NCBI RefSeq assembly: GCF_004795035.1
Contig: NZ_SSBK01000015.1
Coordinates: 62,001-126,000, forward strand
Direction: 5' to 3'
Length of the DNA stretch: 64,000 nt
Source: Streptomyces sp. A0958
Lineage (GTDB): Bacteria > Actinomycetota > Actinomycetes > Streptomycetales > Streptomycetaceae
Each line of letters opens with the position of its first letter. Within the stretch, counting starts at the first letter, position 1. Positions 1 to 7,441 of the stretch are shown piece after piece. Both the position numbers and the translations under genes were made by a program. Under the pieces are notes generated by a model, which saw nothing but the letters and a program-made list of their open reading frames with translations, was not told the origin of the DNA and did not search any database.

Positions 1-459
1 GAGGCGGGCCGCGCCGACGAGTGGCAGCGGATGCTCGACACCAACGTGGCGGGCGCCCTGCGCATCATCCGGGCCTTCACCGCTGACCTGGTGACGGCGG
101 CCGCCGAAGGCCGCACCGCCGACCTGGTCAACATCTCCTCGATCGGCGCGCACACCCTGTTCCCGCACTACGCGGTCTACGGCGCCACGAAGGCCGCGCT
201 CACCTACCTGTCGGCCTCGCTGCGCACCGAACTCGGGCCGCGTGACGTCCGGGTCACCAACCTCGAGCCGGGGCTCACCGATTCGGAGCTGGCCGGGCAC
301 GTCGACAACGCGGAGCTGAGCGGGCAGCTGGACGGCATGTTCGATGCGCTCGGCGGGCTGTCCGCCGACGAGATCGCCGACCTCATCGCGTACACCACCA
401 GCCGCGCCCGTCACATCAACCTGCGCCAGCTGGTCGTGCTGCCGACCCGTCAGGCGTGA
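1..459 (+). CDS. SDR family oxidoreductase (5' truncated by window)
   Basis: The frame is open from base 1, so this is the C-terminal ~152 residues of a short-chain dehydrogenase/reductase; the start and the N-terminal NAD(P)-binding glycine motif lie outside the window. Visible SDR landmarks are the DTNVAGAL segment, the NISSIGA strand with the catalytic serine, and YGATK, which supplies the catalytic Tyr and Lys (YxxxK). The NLEPG segment after the active site is also typical. It is probably a cytosolic NAD(P)-dependent oxidoreductase; the substrate cannot be told from this part. The family call is secure, the function is not. It converges on the next gene with a 25-bp gap. Confidence 0.9.
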   Translation, partial: EAGRADEWQRMLDTNVAGALRIIRAFTADLVTAAAEGRTADLVNISSIGAHTLFPHYAVYGATKAALTYLSASLRTELGPRDVRVTNLEPGLTDSELAGHVDNAELSGQLDGMFDALGGLSADEIADLIAYTTSRARHINLRQLVVLPTRQA

Positions 460-484
460 GCCGCGCGCGGTCCGGGCGGTGGGC

Positions 485-946
485 TCACTCCTCCCAGTCG
501 GAGGCCGCCCGCCGCTCCTCGCGCCCGCGGAACAGCCGCCTGCCGTGGCCCGCCTGGAAGACGTTGACGCCTACGATCCCGAGCCAGGCCACGATGAGCC
601 CGCCGATGCCCGCGTTCGCGGCGCCGATGGCGGACAGCGGGACGGCCAGGACCAGCGAGATGATCCCGAATCCGAAGCGCTCCCCGAAGTGCCCCGTAGG
701 CTGCCCCGGCGCACGCGCGCCCCGGGCGAGGGAGGTCTGCTGCTCCGCGAGATGCCGCCGGACCCTCCGGTCGAGTGTGACGTCGAGTCGCTGTTCCACC
801 TTCTCCAGGAACGACTCGACGAGCGCGGAGTCGTAGTCGTTCCCCAGCTCGCTGCGGGCCGCCTGGCAGCGGTGGGACAAGGTGTCCGCGGCCGGCGACC
901 CGCTGCCGTGGGTGCGGACCGTGGCGGTGCGGCTGGCGGTCACCAC
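485..946 (-). CDS. Small membrane protein, function unknown
   Basis: A 153-residue protein. The first half is soluble and charged, with a helical stretch around VESFLEKVEQRLD. Two hydrophobic segments follow (about residues 93-112 and 115-130) and then a basic tail, which suggests two membrane passes near the C terminus. I recognise no enzymatic motif. The outermost GTG start at 946 is used, but the conserved-looking part begins near ARSELGNDYDSALVE, so a start some 25-30 residues further in is possible. It is convergent with the SDR gene. Confidence 0.6.
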   Translation of the reverse strand: MVTASRTATVRTHGSGSPAADTLSHRCQAARSELGNDYDSALVESFLEKVEQRLDVTLDRRVRRHLAEQQTSLARGARAPGQPTGHFGERFGFGIISLVLAVPLSAIGAANAGIGGLIVAWLGIVGVNVFQAGHGRRLFRGREERRAASDWEE

Positions 947-1085
947 GTGGCGCAGGACGCGCGGCCGGCTGCGGGCGCACTTCCGGCACGGGGCGCCCGC
1001 CGATGTGCCCGGCCTCTCCGAGGACCGGGCGGCCCTGGCCGGCGCGCTGGGGGAGCTGAACAGGGAGCGGCGCCGGGCCCCGGTC

Positions 1086-1379
1086 TCAGGAGGCGGGCCG
1101 CAGGGCCTCGCCCCCCGTACGGCGGGTCAGCCACCAGGCCGAGGCGAGGTGGACGGCCGCCGCGAGGGTGCCGCCGGCGGCCATGCCGGTGATGCCCCGC
1201 TCGACGCCGATGTACGCGTCCCCGAGCTGGGCGGCCCCGGCCACCGCCAGGACCGGGGCGAGCGCCCGGTGTTCGGTGCGCAGTACGTGGGCCAGGGCGG
1301 CGGCGAGCGGGAGGGCACGGGCCGCGTAGAGCTCCGCGTACGTCCGGAGGCCGTCCGTCGCCTCCGTGCCGGGCGGCAG
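1086..1379 (-). pseudogene. N-terminally truncated small integral membrane protein remnant
   Basis: A reading frame of ~97 codons encodes three hydrophobic helices (around LPLAAALAHVL, APVLAVAGAAQLGDA and AGGTLAAAVHLASAWWL) after a start-like LRTYAELYAARA segment. The pattern is that of a small four-helix actinobacterial membrane protein missing its first helix. No ATG or GTG opens the frame near a ribosome binding site; the only nearby start-like codon is a CTG at 1379. The 5' end lies about 30 bp from that of the divergent MarR gene, and both look short, which suggests a deletion. Expression from an unusual start cannot be excluded. Confidence 0.45.
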
Positions 1380-1409
1380 GAGGAGCGTGGGGAATCGCTG
1401 ACCGCCACC

Positions 1410-1820
1410 GTGGCCTTCCAGCTCGGCACGGTCGGCGCGATCACCGCGGAGCTGTACGCCGAGCGCATCGCCGTCCACGGCTTGAAGCCCAAGCACGCCG
1501 GGCTGCTGGCCCTGCTGGCCAGTGGGGCCGCGGCCTCGCAGCAGGAGATCGCCCGCGCCATGCGGGTGACGCCCAGCCTCGTCGTCGGCCTCGCCGATCA
1601 CCTGGAGGAGCTGGGCGCGATCGGCCGTGAGCGCGACCCCGGCGACCGCCGCCGCCAGATCCTCACCCTCACCGCACACGGCCGCGAACTGCTCGCCCTG
1701 TGCGCGGCGGAGGCGAGCGCCGTCGACGAGGAGCTGACGGCCGGTCTCGACGAGGAGTTCCGGGCCCGGCTGCGCGAGACCCTGGCCGTCCTCACCGCGC
1801 GGGCGGGCCTGCCCGGGTAG
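1410..1820 (+). CDS. MarR family transcriptional regulator
   Basis: A winged-helix regulator of about 136 residues. AFQLGTVGAITAELYAERIA is the N-terminal dimerisation helix. The HTH covers QQEIARAMRVTPSLVVGLADHL, and the wing is ERDPGDRRRQILTLT, whose DxRRR motif is diagnostic of MarR. The GTG at 1410 is the only GTG/ATG in frame near the expected start, and it has no well-spaced Shine-Dalgarno. An AGGAGGAG at 1378-1385 would fit the in-frame CTG at 1398 better. It probably controls the divergent neighbour or a removed gene; the ligand is unknown. Confidence 0.8.
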   Translation: MAFQLGTVGAITAELYAERIAVHGLKPKHAGLLALLASGAAASQQEIARAMRVTPSLVVGLADHLEELGAIGRERDPGDRRRQILTLTAHGRELLALCAAEASAVDEELTAGLDEEFRARLRETLAVLTARAGLPG

Positions 1821-1919
1821 TCGGCGCAGGCGGCTGGATATGGACATGCAGGGGCCTTGCTGGCTGAATGGATTCGTCGGCGCCGGACCTCGGCACGGCG
1901 GACCTACCGAGGGGACAGG

Positions 1920-2759
1920 ATGAGCGGGAGCAGCCCGGCCGCACGGTTGCAGGAGCTGTTCGAGGGCCACAGGCTCACGCCCACACAGCGCCGCATCGCG
2001 CACTCGATGGTGCGCAGGGCCGGTGACGCCCCGTTCCTCTCCAGCGTCGAACTCGCCGAACTGGCCGGGGTCAGCCAGCCCTCCGTCACCCGGTTCGCCG
2101 TCGCCCTCGGCTTCGACGGCTACCCCGCCCTGCGCAAGCACCTGCGCGAGGTCGCCCCGGCCGGCCCGGAAGCGGGCGAGGAGACGTACAACGAGTACCA
2201 GCAGGCGGTGCTCGGCGAGATCGAGAACCTGCGCCACCTCGCCGAACTCCTCGCCGACCCCGGCCCCGTCGAACGGGCCGGCCGGCTGCTCGCCGACTCC
2301 CGGCCGCTGCCTGTGCTCGGGCTGCGCGCCGCGTCCTCGCAGGCCCGGGGGTTCGGGTACTTCGCCGCCAAGGTGCACCCGGATGTCCGGGTGCTCGACG
2401 AGGGCGGCAGCATGCTGCACGACCGGATCGACGCCGCGCGCCGGGCCGGTGCCACCGCGCTGATCTGCTTCGCCCTGCCCCGCCACCCCCGCGAGGTCGT
2501 GGACGCCCTCGCGTACGCGCGCGCCCAGGGGCTCGCCGTGGTCTCGGTCGCCGACTCCGCGTTCGCGCCCGTGGCCCGCCACAGCGACCTGCTGATCCCG
2601 GCCGCCGTCGGAACCGGCCTCGCCTTCGACACGGCCTGCGCGCCCATGCTGCTGGGGCGGGTGCTGCTGGAGGCCATGTGCGACGACCTGCCCGACGCGC
2701 AGGCCCGCCTTGAGGAGTTCGACGCGGGCGCGGTGGCCCGGGGTCTGTTCGTGGAGTGA
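1920..2759 (+). CDS. MurR/RpiR family transcriptional regulator with SIS domain
   Basis: 279 residues. The N-terminal RpiR helix-turn-helix (about residues 10-80) includes LAELAGVSQPSVTRFAVALG and the following YPALRKHLRE. A SIS sugar-isomerase-like sensor domain (about 125-260) contains LGLRAASSQARGF, LICFALPRHPREVV and VVSVADS. RpiR proteins usually repress catabolic operons and sense a phosphosugar or a pathway intermediate. The ATG at 1920 follows GAGGGGACAGG. The nearest catabolic operon is hut, 3 kb downstream with a palindromic operator, so control of hut is a reasonable but untested inference. Confidence 0.9.
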   Translation: MSGSSPAARLQELFEGHRLTPTQRRIAHSMVRRAGDAPFLSSVELAELAGVSQPSVTRFAVALGFDGYPALRKHLREVAPAGPEAGEETYNEYQQAVLGEIENLRHLAELLADPGPVERAGRLLADSRPLPVLGLRAASSQARGFGYFAAKVHPDVRVLDEGGSMLHDRIDAARRAGATALICFALPRHPREVVDALAYARAQGLAVVSVADSAFAPVARHSDLLIPAAVGTGLAFDTACAPMLLGRVLLEAMCDDLPDAQARLEEFDAGAVARGLFVE

Positions 2760-3388
2760 GGCGGTAACCCCGGTCCGGGGCGGGGCCCTTGGGCGGGCGG
2801 CATCCTTGAGCCTGCGCCCCGGTCCGGGACGCGGGGTTCCGTCCTCAAGCGCCGGACGGGCTTGAACGGGGCGCCGGCCCCCACGGGTTTCCCCCGGTCC
2901 GGGGCGCGGGGTTCCGTCCTCAATCGCCGGACGGGCTCAAAGGCGCGCCCCGGCCTTGTGGGTGGGGTCCGGGGGCCCTCCGGGGCGTCTCCTCGGACGA
3001 CGAACGTTCGGCGGGTACGCAGCGGCACCCGGGTATCCGTTCCTCGTCCTGCGGGGACTCCCCTGCACGCCCCCGGACCACCCGTCGCGCGCCTGCACAC
3101 CGGTTGGCACGAAGGTCGCAGACGCAAGGCGGCCGGGTGGGGGCGTGCAGGGCAGTCCCCGCAGAAAATGGCGTACGACCCGGGTCCCCCACGCACCCGG
3201 GTGAACACGCCGTTTTTGAGGAGTCTGCCCGGAGGGCCCCCACCCCCACCCACCGGACAGGAGGCGACCCGCACCCCGCAGAGCAACCCGCACAAACCCA
3301 GCCCGTCCGGCGCTTGAGGACGGAACCCCCCGCCCCGGAAGGGGGCAAGCCCAAGGATGCCGCCCGCCCAAGGGCCCGGCCCCGCCCG
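2760..3388. repeat. Gene-free gap filled with intergenic repeats and a long inverted repeat
   Basis: No gene is supported here. The 22-bp element GTCCTCAAnCGCCGGACGGG plus CT occurs at 2841-2862 and 2916-2937, and in the opposite orientation at 3300-3321. Between them an imperfect long inverted repeat has arms at about 2959-3074 and 3139-3256. The inner ends match nearly perfectly: GCGGGGACTCCCCTGCACG on the left faces CGTGCAGGGCAGTCCCCGC on the right. The outer ends share GGGGGCCCTCCGG. The gap separates the end of the RpiR gene from the end of the convergent roadblock gene, so the repeats may also stop transcription. Confidence 0.75.
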
Positions 3389-3763
3389 TCAGACCTCCAG
3401 GTCCGCCTCGATCTTCTTCAGCTGGTGACGGGCCATGGCCAGGTTGGCCCGGCCCGCGTCCAGGACCAGGTAGAGGAAGAGCCCGGTGTTGCCCCGGGTC
3501 TTGAGCAGCCGGATCAGGTGGTACTGGGTGCCCAGGGTGATCAGGATGTCCTCGATCTCGTCCTGGATGCCGAGGTGCTCCATGGTGCGGAGCTTGGCGC
3601 GTACGACGTCGGTGTTGCCGGCGGCCGCGACCTCCAGGTTGAAGTCCTTGCCGCCGCCGAGGGTGCCCAGCGCCATGCCGCTCGTGTAGTCGACGAGGGC
3701 GACACCGGTGGTGCCCTCGATGGACGACATCGCTTCCTTCAGTGACGCTTCGGTGTTCGCCAT
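3389..3763 (-). CDS. Roadblock/LC7-like protein
   Basis: 124 residues of alternating strands and helices with the feel of a roadblock/LC7 fold. VALVDYTSGMALGTLG near residue 20 is followed by an AxxxxDVVRAK helix, then ILITLGTQYHLIRLL and a C-terminal helix LAMARHQLKKIEADL. Such proteins usually dimerise and regulate small Ras-like GTPases or bind partners. It is a clear paralogue of the protein at 5137-5547, which has VDWTSGLALGTIG and GYHILRFVET at the same places. No GTPase gene lies beside it. It is the last gene of a four-gene minus-strand cluster, 85 bp after its neighbour. Confidence 0.7.
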   Translation of the reverse strand: MANTEASLKEAMSSIEGTTGVALVDYTSGMALGTLGGGKDFNLEVAAAGNTDVVRAKLRTMEHLGIQDEIEDILITLGTQYHLIRLLKTRGNTGLFLYLVLDAGRANLAMARHQLKKIEADLEV

Positions 3764-3848
3764 GAGTGGGTGTTTCCTTTCCTCGACCGGCCGCTGAGAC
3801 CGGTTCCTTTTTCCTTCGGGTGTGTGTCGGTGGTGTCTGCGGGGCCCG

Positions 3849-4307
3849 TCAGGTCGGGCGGTGCGGGAGGGCGCCGGGCTGTTGCGGGGCGCGGGGCACG
3901 GGCGGCGCGGGCTGCGGGGCGCGTTCCAGGGCGCCGTCGACCAGCGCGCCGATGCGGGAGCCGGCCCGGCGGCCCTCCAGATGGAGCCGGCCCACGTTGA
4001 TCCGGTCCTCGGCCAGCAGGGTCAGGACGGCCTGCGAGCCCGCGGCGTACGTCGCGATGTAACCGGTCTCGCCGCGCACGAGCAGTTCGCGGAAGCCGCC
4101 CCGGCCGGTCGCCTCCGTCATCCGGACCGCGACGCCGAGCGCGGCCGCGGTCAGCGCGGCGACCCCCTCGGCCTCCACCCCCGGCGTGTCATGGGCCAGG
4201 ACCAGGCCGTCGGTGCTGGCCGCCAGCGCGCCCGAGAGGAGCGGTACCCGCGCCCGTAACCGCTGGAGCTCGGCCAGGACGTCCTGCGCTTCGGCTTCGG
4301 GCACCAT
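3849..4307 (-). CDS. Roadblock/LC7 domain protein
   Basis: 152 residues. The roadblock/LC7 domain fills about residues 8-125, with LSGALAASTDGLVLAHDTPG, the following VAALTAAALGVAVRM helix, GYIATYAAGSQAVLTLLAE and a NVGRLHLEGRR helix. A Pro-rich tail follows. This arrangement is that of MglB/CvnB-type regulators of small GTPases. The ATG at 4307 is preceded by AAGGAGACAGCTG, a strong ribosome binding site. Classical Streptomyces conservons carry a kinase, roadblock, DUF742 and GTPase; none of these partners except roadblock-type proteins is present here. Confidence 0.85.
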   Translation of the reverse strand: MVPEAEAQDVLAELQRLRARVPLLSGALAASTDGLVLAHDTPGVEAEGVAALTAAALGVAVRMTEATGRGGFRELLVRGETGYIATYAAGSQAVLTLLAEDRINVGRLHLEGRRAGSRIGALVDGALERAPQPAPPVPRAPQQPGALPHRPT

Positions 4308-4345
4308 CAGCTGTCTCCTTCCGGCACGCTGTCTGAGCGCGCGTA

Positions 4346-5140
4346 TCACAAGGCCTCCAATGCGTCTCGGAGCCGGCGCAACAGGGCGACGTCGGGGTCG
4401 GCCGTGACCTCGGGAAGCGCGATCCGGGCCGCCGCGGAGGCGGCAGAGGCGGCCGGGGGGACCGCCTCGACGAGTCCGGCCGCCGCGAGGCGCCGCAGGT
4501 CGACCAGGATGTGGAACGCGGACGTGCCGAGCTCCTGCGCGATGTCGGTGGCCGTACGCACCCCGTCCACGCACTCCAGCACGCGGCGCTGACGCGGCGG
4601 CACGGGCGAGTCGGCCGGGCGGCCGGTCCGCAGGAGCGGGGCCGTGTCGCCCGCCGCGTCCGGCCAGATCCGGTCCAGCAGTTCCCGGCGCCGGAGCGTC
4701 TCGCGCTGCACGGCGTCCACGGGAACGGGGCGCACGGGGCCGATCCAGTGCGCGACCCCGTAACGGAAGCGGGCCGGGGTCCGGGTCGGGGCGAGGGCGA
4801 AGAACGCCGCGTCGTACAGCGCGCCCAGGTGGCACAGCTCCAGCGCGCCGCCCGGCACCCGGCCGCTGTCCACGAGGTGCCGCCCGACACGCTGGCCGGC
4901 CCCCGCCTCGGCGACCGCGTCCCACCAGCCCTCGCGCCGCAGCGCACCGCCCCGGGTGAGCAGGACGTCGATGCCGGGCGTCGCCGGGGACTCGGCGTGC
5001 ACCACCTTGCCGTCGGCGAGGTACAGCGTGCCCCGGTCGCGCATCAGGGCGCCGGTGGCCCGTTCGGCGGCGAGGCGCTGGAGCATGGGCGAGAGCACCG
5101 GGGCGGCGGGGACGGACTCTCCCGCGAGGGCGGCTGTCAT
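4346..5140 (-). CDS. DUF4388/PATAN-like protein with C-terminal winged-helix-like region
   Basis: 264 residues. The N-terminal part (LSPMLQRLAAERATGALM, then GTLYLADGKVVHAESP) matches the DUF4388/PATAN pattern: a short helix, a strand pair and a D/GGxVVHA motif, as in sensory proteins that also work with roadblock GTPase switches. The middle (PPRQRRVLECVDGVRTATDI, then a LGTSAFHILVDLRRL helix) resembles the winged-helix segment found after this domain. The start overlaps the stop of the upstream gene as ATGA, so translation is probably coupled. The role is inferred to be signalling; no ligand can be named. Confidence 0.65.
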   Translation of the reverse strand: MTAALAGESVPAAPVLSPMLQRLAAERATGALMRDRGTLYLADGKVVHAESPATPGIDVLLTRGGALRREGWWDAVAEAGAGQRVGRHLVDSGRVPGGALELCHLGALYDAAFFALAPTRTPARFRYGVAHWIGPVRPVPVDAVQRETLRRRELLDRIWPDAAGDTAPLLRTGRPADSPVPPRQRRVLECVDGVRTATDIAQELGTSAFHILVDLRRLAAAGLVEAVPPAASAASAAARIALPEVTADPDVALLRRLRDALEAL

Positions 5141-5547
5141 GCGAGGACCAGCCGCTCGGCCATCTCGCCCAGCCGTATCCGGGCCAGCGCCAGATTGCCT
5201 TCCGCGCGGTCCAGCCACAGGTGGAGGAAGACGCTGCTGTCGAAGTCCGTCTCCACGAACCGCAGGATGTGGTAGCCGGCGCGGGTGGTGACGATGACGT
5301 CCTCGACCGGGGGAGCGGCGGTCCCCCCGGCGGCGGCCGGCGCGTCCGGTAACCCGAGGGCGAAGGCGGGCTGTTCGGCCGCCATCCGGGCCACCTCGGC
5401 CGTCTCCGCCGCGGTGGCCTCGTGGTCGCCGTTGGGCGATTCGCCGATGGTGCCGAGGGCGAGACCGCTCGTCCAGTCGACGACGGCGGCGCCCCTGGCA
5501 CCGGGCAGTCTCATGACGTCGAGCAGGCACTCGTCGATTCCGGGCAC
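5137..5547 (-). CDS. Roadblock/LC7-like protein, first gene of the cluster
   Basis: 136 residues, paralogous to the protein at 3389-3763 (AAVVDWTSGLALGTIG, GYHILRFVETDFDSSVFLHL and NLALARIRLGEMAERL all match), with an extra Ala/Pro-rich insert around residues 65-80. It overlaps the next gene by four bases (ATGA). Two roadblock-like paralogues, one canonical roadblock protein and a PATAN-like protein in one transcription unit suggest a multi-subunit regulatory complex. The cellular target is not visible in the window. Confidence 0.65.
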   Translation of the reverse strand: MPGIDECLLDVMRLPGARGAAVVDWTSGLALGTIGESPNGDHEATAAETAEVARMAAEQPAFALGLPDAPAAAGGTAAPPVEDVIVTTRAGYHILRFVETDFDSSVFLHLWLDRAEGNLALARIRLGEMAERLVLA

Positions 5548-5713
5548 GCGGATTCCCCTCCGACACGGTGTTCGGCTGTGACCCAGAGGTTACGCAACGT
5601 GCTCGATCCAGGTGGGGGTTCTGGCATTTTCCATCGGTACATGCAGGTGGTTGCCGGAGAATGCCCCGCCGCGAAGCGGACGGGGCGGCTCCTGGGCCTC
5701 CCGGCCCGGGCTG

Positions 5714-5750
5714 TTGACTGGAGCTATTCACCCACCCAAGATGTGAATAG
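5714..5750 (+). promoter_or_regulatory. hut operon promoter with palindromic operator
   Basis: A -35 TTGACT (5714-5719) and a -10 CAAGAT (5737-5742) are separated by exactly 17 bp, 38 bp before the hutU start. A perfect 8-bp inverted repeat, CTATTCAC (5724-5731) and GTGAATAG (5743-5750), brackets the -10 element. The AT-rich arms stand out from the local sequence. A protein bound there would block polymerase, so this is a candidate repressor site. The repressor is unknown; the RpiR protein at 1920-2759 is one candidate. Confidence 0.65.
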
Positions 5751-5779
5751 AAAAATCACAGTCGCGAGGAGGCACCGCC

Positions 5780-7441
5780 ATGTCAGGACCCCGCCCCGTA
5801 CGGGCGCCGCGCGGTACGGAACTGAGCGCCCTGGGATGGCAGCAGGAAGCCGCCCTGCGCATGCTGCAGAACAACCTCGACCCCGAGGTCGCCGAGCACC
5901 CCGACAAGCTCGTCGTCTACGGCGGCACGGGCAAGGCGGCCCGCGACTGGCGCTCGTTCGACGCGATGGTCCGTACGCTGCGCACGCTCAAGCAGGACGA
6001 GACGATGCTCGTCCAGTCCGGGCGGCCGGTCGGCGTCATGCAGACGCACGAGTGGGCGCCGAGGGTCCTGATCGCCAACTCCAACCTGGTCGGCGACTGG
6101 GCGAACTGGGAGGAGTTCCGCCGCCTGGAGGCGCTCGGGCTCACCATGTACGGGCAGATGACCGCCGGATCGTGGATCTACATCGGCACCCAGGGCATCC
6201 TTCAGGGAACCTACGAGACGTTCGCCGCCGTCGCCGCGAAGAAGTTCGGCGGCTCGCTGGCCGGGACGATCACCCTGACCGCCGGACTCGGCGGGATGGG
6301 CGGCGCCCAGCCGCTCGCCGTCACCATGAACGACGGCGTCGCGATCTGCGTCGACTGCGACCCGCGCGCCATCGAACGCCGCATCGAGCACCGCTACCTC
6401 GACGTGCGCGCCGACTCCCTGGAGCACGCGCTCCAACTCGCCGTCGAGGCGCGCGACGCCCGCCGTCCGCTCTCCATCGGCCTTCTCGGCAACGCGGCGG
6501 AGCTGCTGCCCCGGATGCTCGCCGAGGGCGCCCCCATCGACATCGTCACCGACCAGACCAGCGCGCACGACCCGCTGGCCTATCTGCCGGCCGGCGTCGA
6601 CTTCGACGACATGGCCGCCTACGCCGCCGAGAAGCCCGCCGACTTCACCCAGCGGGCGCGCGAGTCGATGGCCCGCCACGTCGAGGCCATGGTCGGTTTC
6701 ATGGACGCCGGCGCGGAGGTCTTCGACTACGGCAACTCGATCCGCGGCGAGGCGCGGCTCGCCGGGTACGAGCGGGCCTTCGACTTCCCCGGCTTCGTCC
6801 CCGCCTACATCCGGCCGCTGTTCTGCGAGGGCAAGGGCCCGTTCCGCTGGGCGGCGCTGTCCGGCGAGGCGTCCGACATCCACAAGACGGACAAGGCGCT
6901 GCTCGAACTCTTCCCGGGGAACGAGTCCCTGCACCGCTGGATCAACATGGCCGGCGAGCGCGTCCGCTTCCAGGGCCTGCCCGCCCGCATCTGCTGGCTC
7001 GGCTACGGCGAACGGGACCGGGCCGGCGAGCGGTTCAACGACATGGTGGCGAGCGGTGAACTCGCCGCGCCCCTTGCGATCGGGCGCGACCACCTGGACT
7101 GCGGGTCCGTGGCCTCCCCGTACCGCGAGACCGAGGCCATGCTCGACGGCTCCGACGCCATCGCGGACTGGCCGCTGCTGAACGCCATGGTCAACGTGGC
7201 GTCGGGCGCCTCCTGGGTCTCCATCCACCACGGCGGCGGCGTCGGCATGGGCCGCTCCATCCACGCCGGCCAGGTCACGGTCGCGGACGGCACGCCGCTG
7301 GCCGGCGAGAAGATCCGCCGGGTGCTGACCAACGACCCGGGCATGGGGGTCATCCGGCACGTGGACGCGGGGTACGACATCGCGGAGTCCGTCGCCTCGG
7401 ACAAGGGTGTGCGGGTGCCGATGAGGGAGGACGGAGCGTGA
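5780..7441 (+). CDS. hutU: Urocanate hydratase
   Basis: 553 residues, the usual length of urocanase (EC 4.2.1.49), which hydrates urocanate to imidazolone propionate using NAD+ as an electrophile. Signatures are YGGTGKAARDW, MQTHEWAPRV, the NAD-binding GLGGMGGAQPLAVTMN, the RPLFCEGKGPFRW segment with the conserved active-site cysteine, DHLDCGSVASP and HHGGGVGMGRS. GAGGAGG lies just upstream of the ATG. It is the first gene of a four-gene operon; its stop overlaps the next start as GTGA. Histidine ammonia-lyase (hutH) is not in the window. Confidence 0.98.
   Translation: MSGPRPVRAPRGTELSALGWQQEAALRMLQNNLDPEVAEHPDKLVVYGGTGKAARDWRSFDAMVRTLRTLKQDETMLVQSGRPVGVMQTHEWAPRVLIANSNLVGDWANWEEFRRLEALGLTMYGQMTAGSWIYIGTQGILQGTYETFAAVAAKKFGGSLAGTITLTAGLGGMGGAQPLAVTMNDGVAICVDCDPRAIERRIEHRYLDVRADSLEHALQLAVEARDARRPLSIGLLGNAAELLPRMLAEGAPIDIVTDQTSAHDPLAYLPAGVDFDDMAAYAAEKPADFTQRARESMARHVEAMVGFMDAGAEVFDYGNSIRGEARLAGYERAFDFPGFVPAYIRPLFCEGKGPFRWAALSGEASDIHKTDKALLELFPGNESLHRWINMAGERVRFQGLPARICWLGYGERDRAGERFNDMVASGELAAPLAIGRDHLDCGSVASPYRETEAMLDGSDAIADWPLLNAMVNVASGASWVSIHHGGGVGMGRSIHAGQVTVADGTPLAGEKIRRVLTNDPGMGVIRHVDAGYDIAESVASDKGVRVPMREDGA

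Noticed and set aside
2862..3371. Several overlapping open frames in the gap 2760-3388
   Set aside because: They run through the inverted repeat and the 22-bp elements, so their translations repeat and mirror each other. They reflect repeat composition, not genes.
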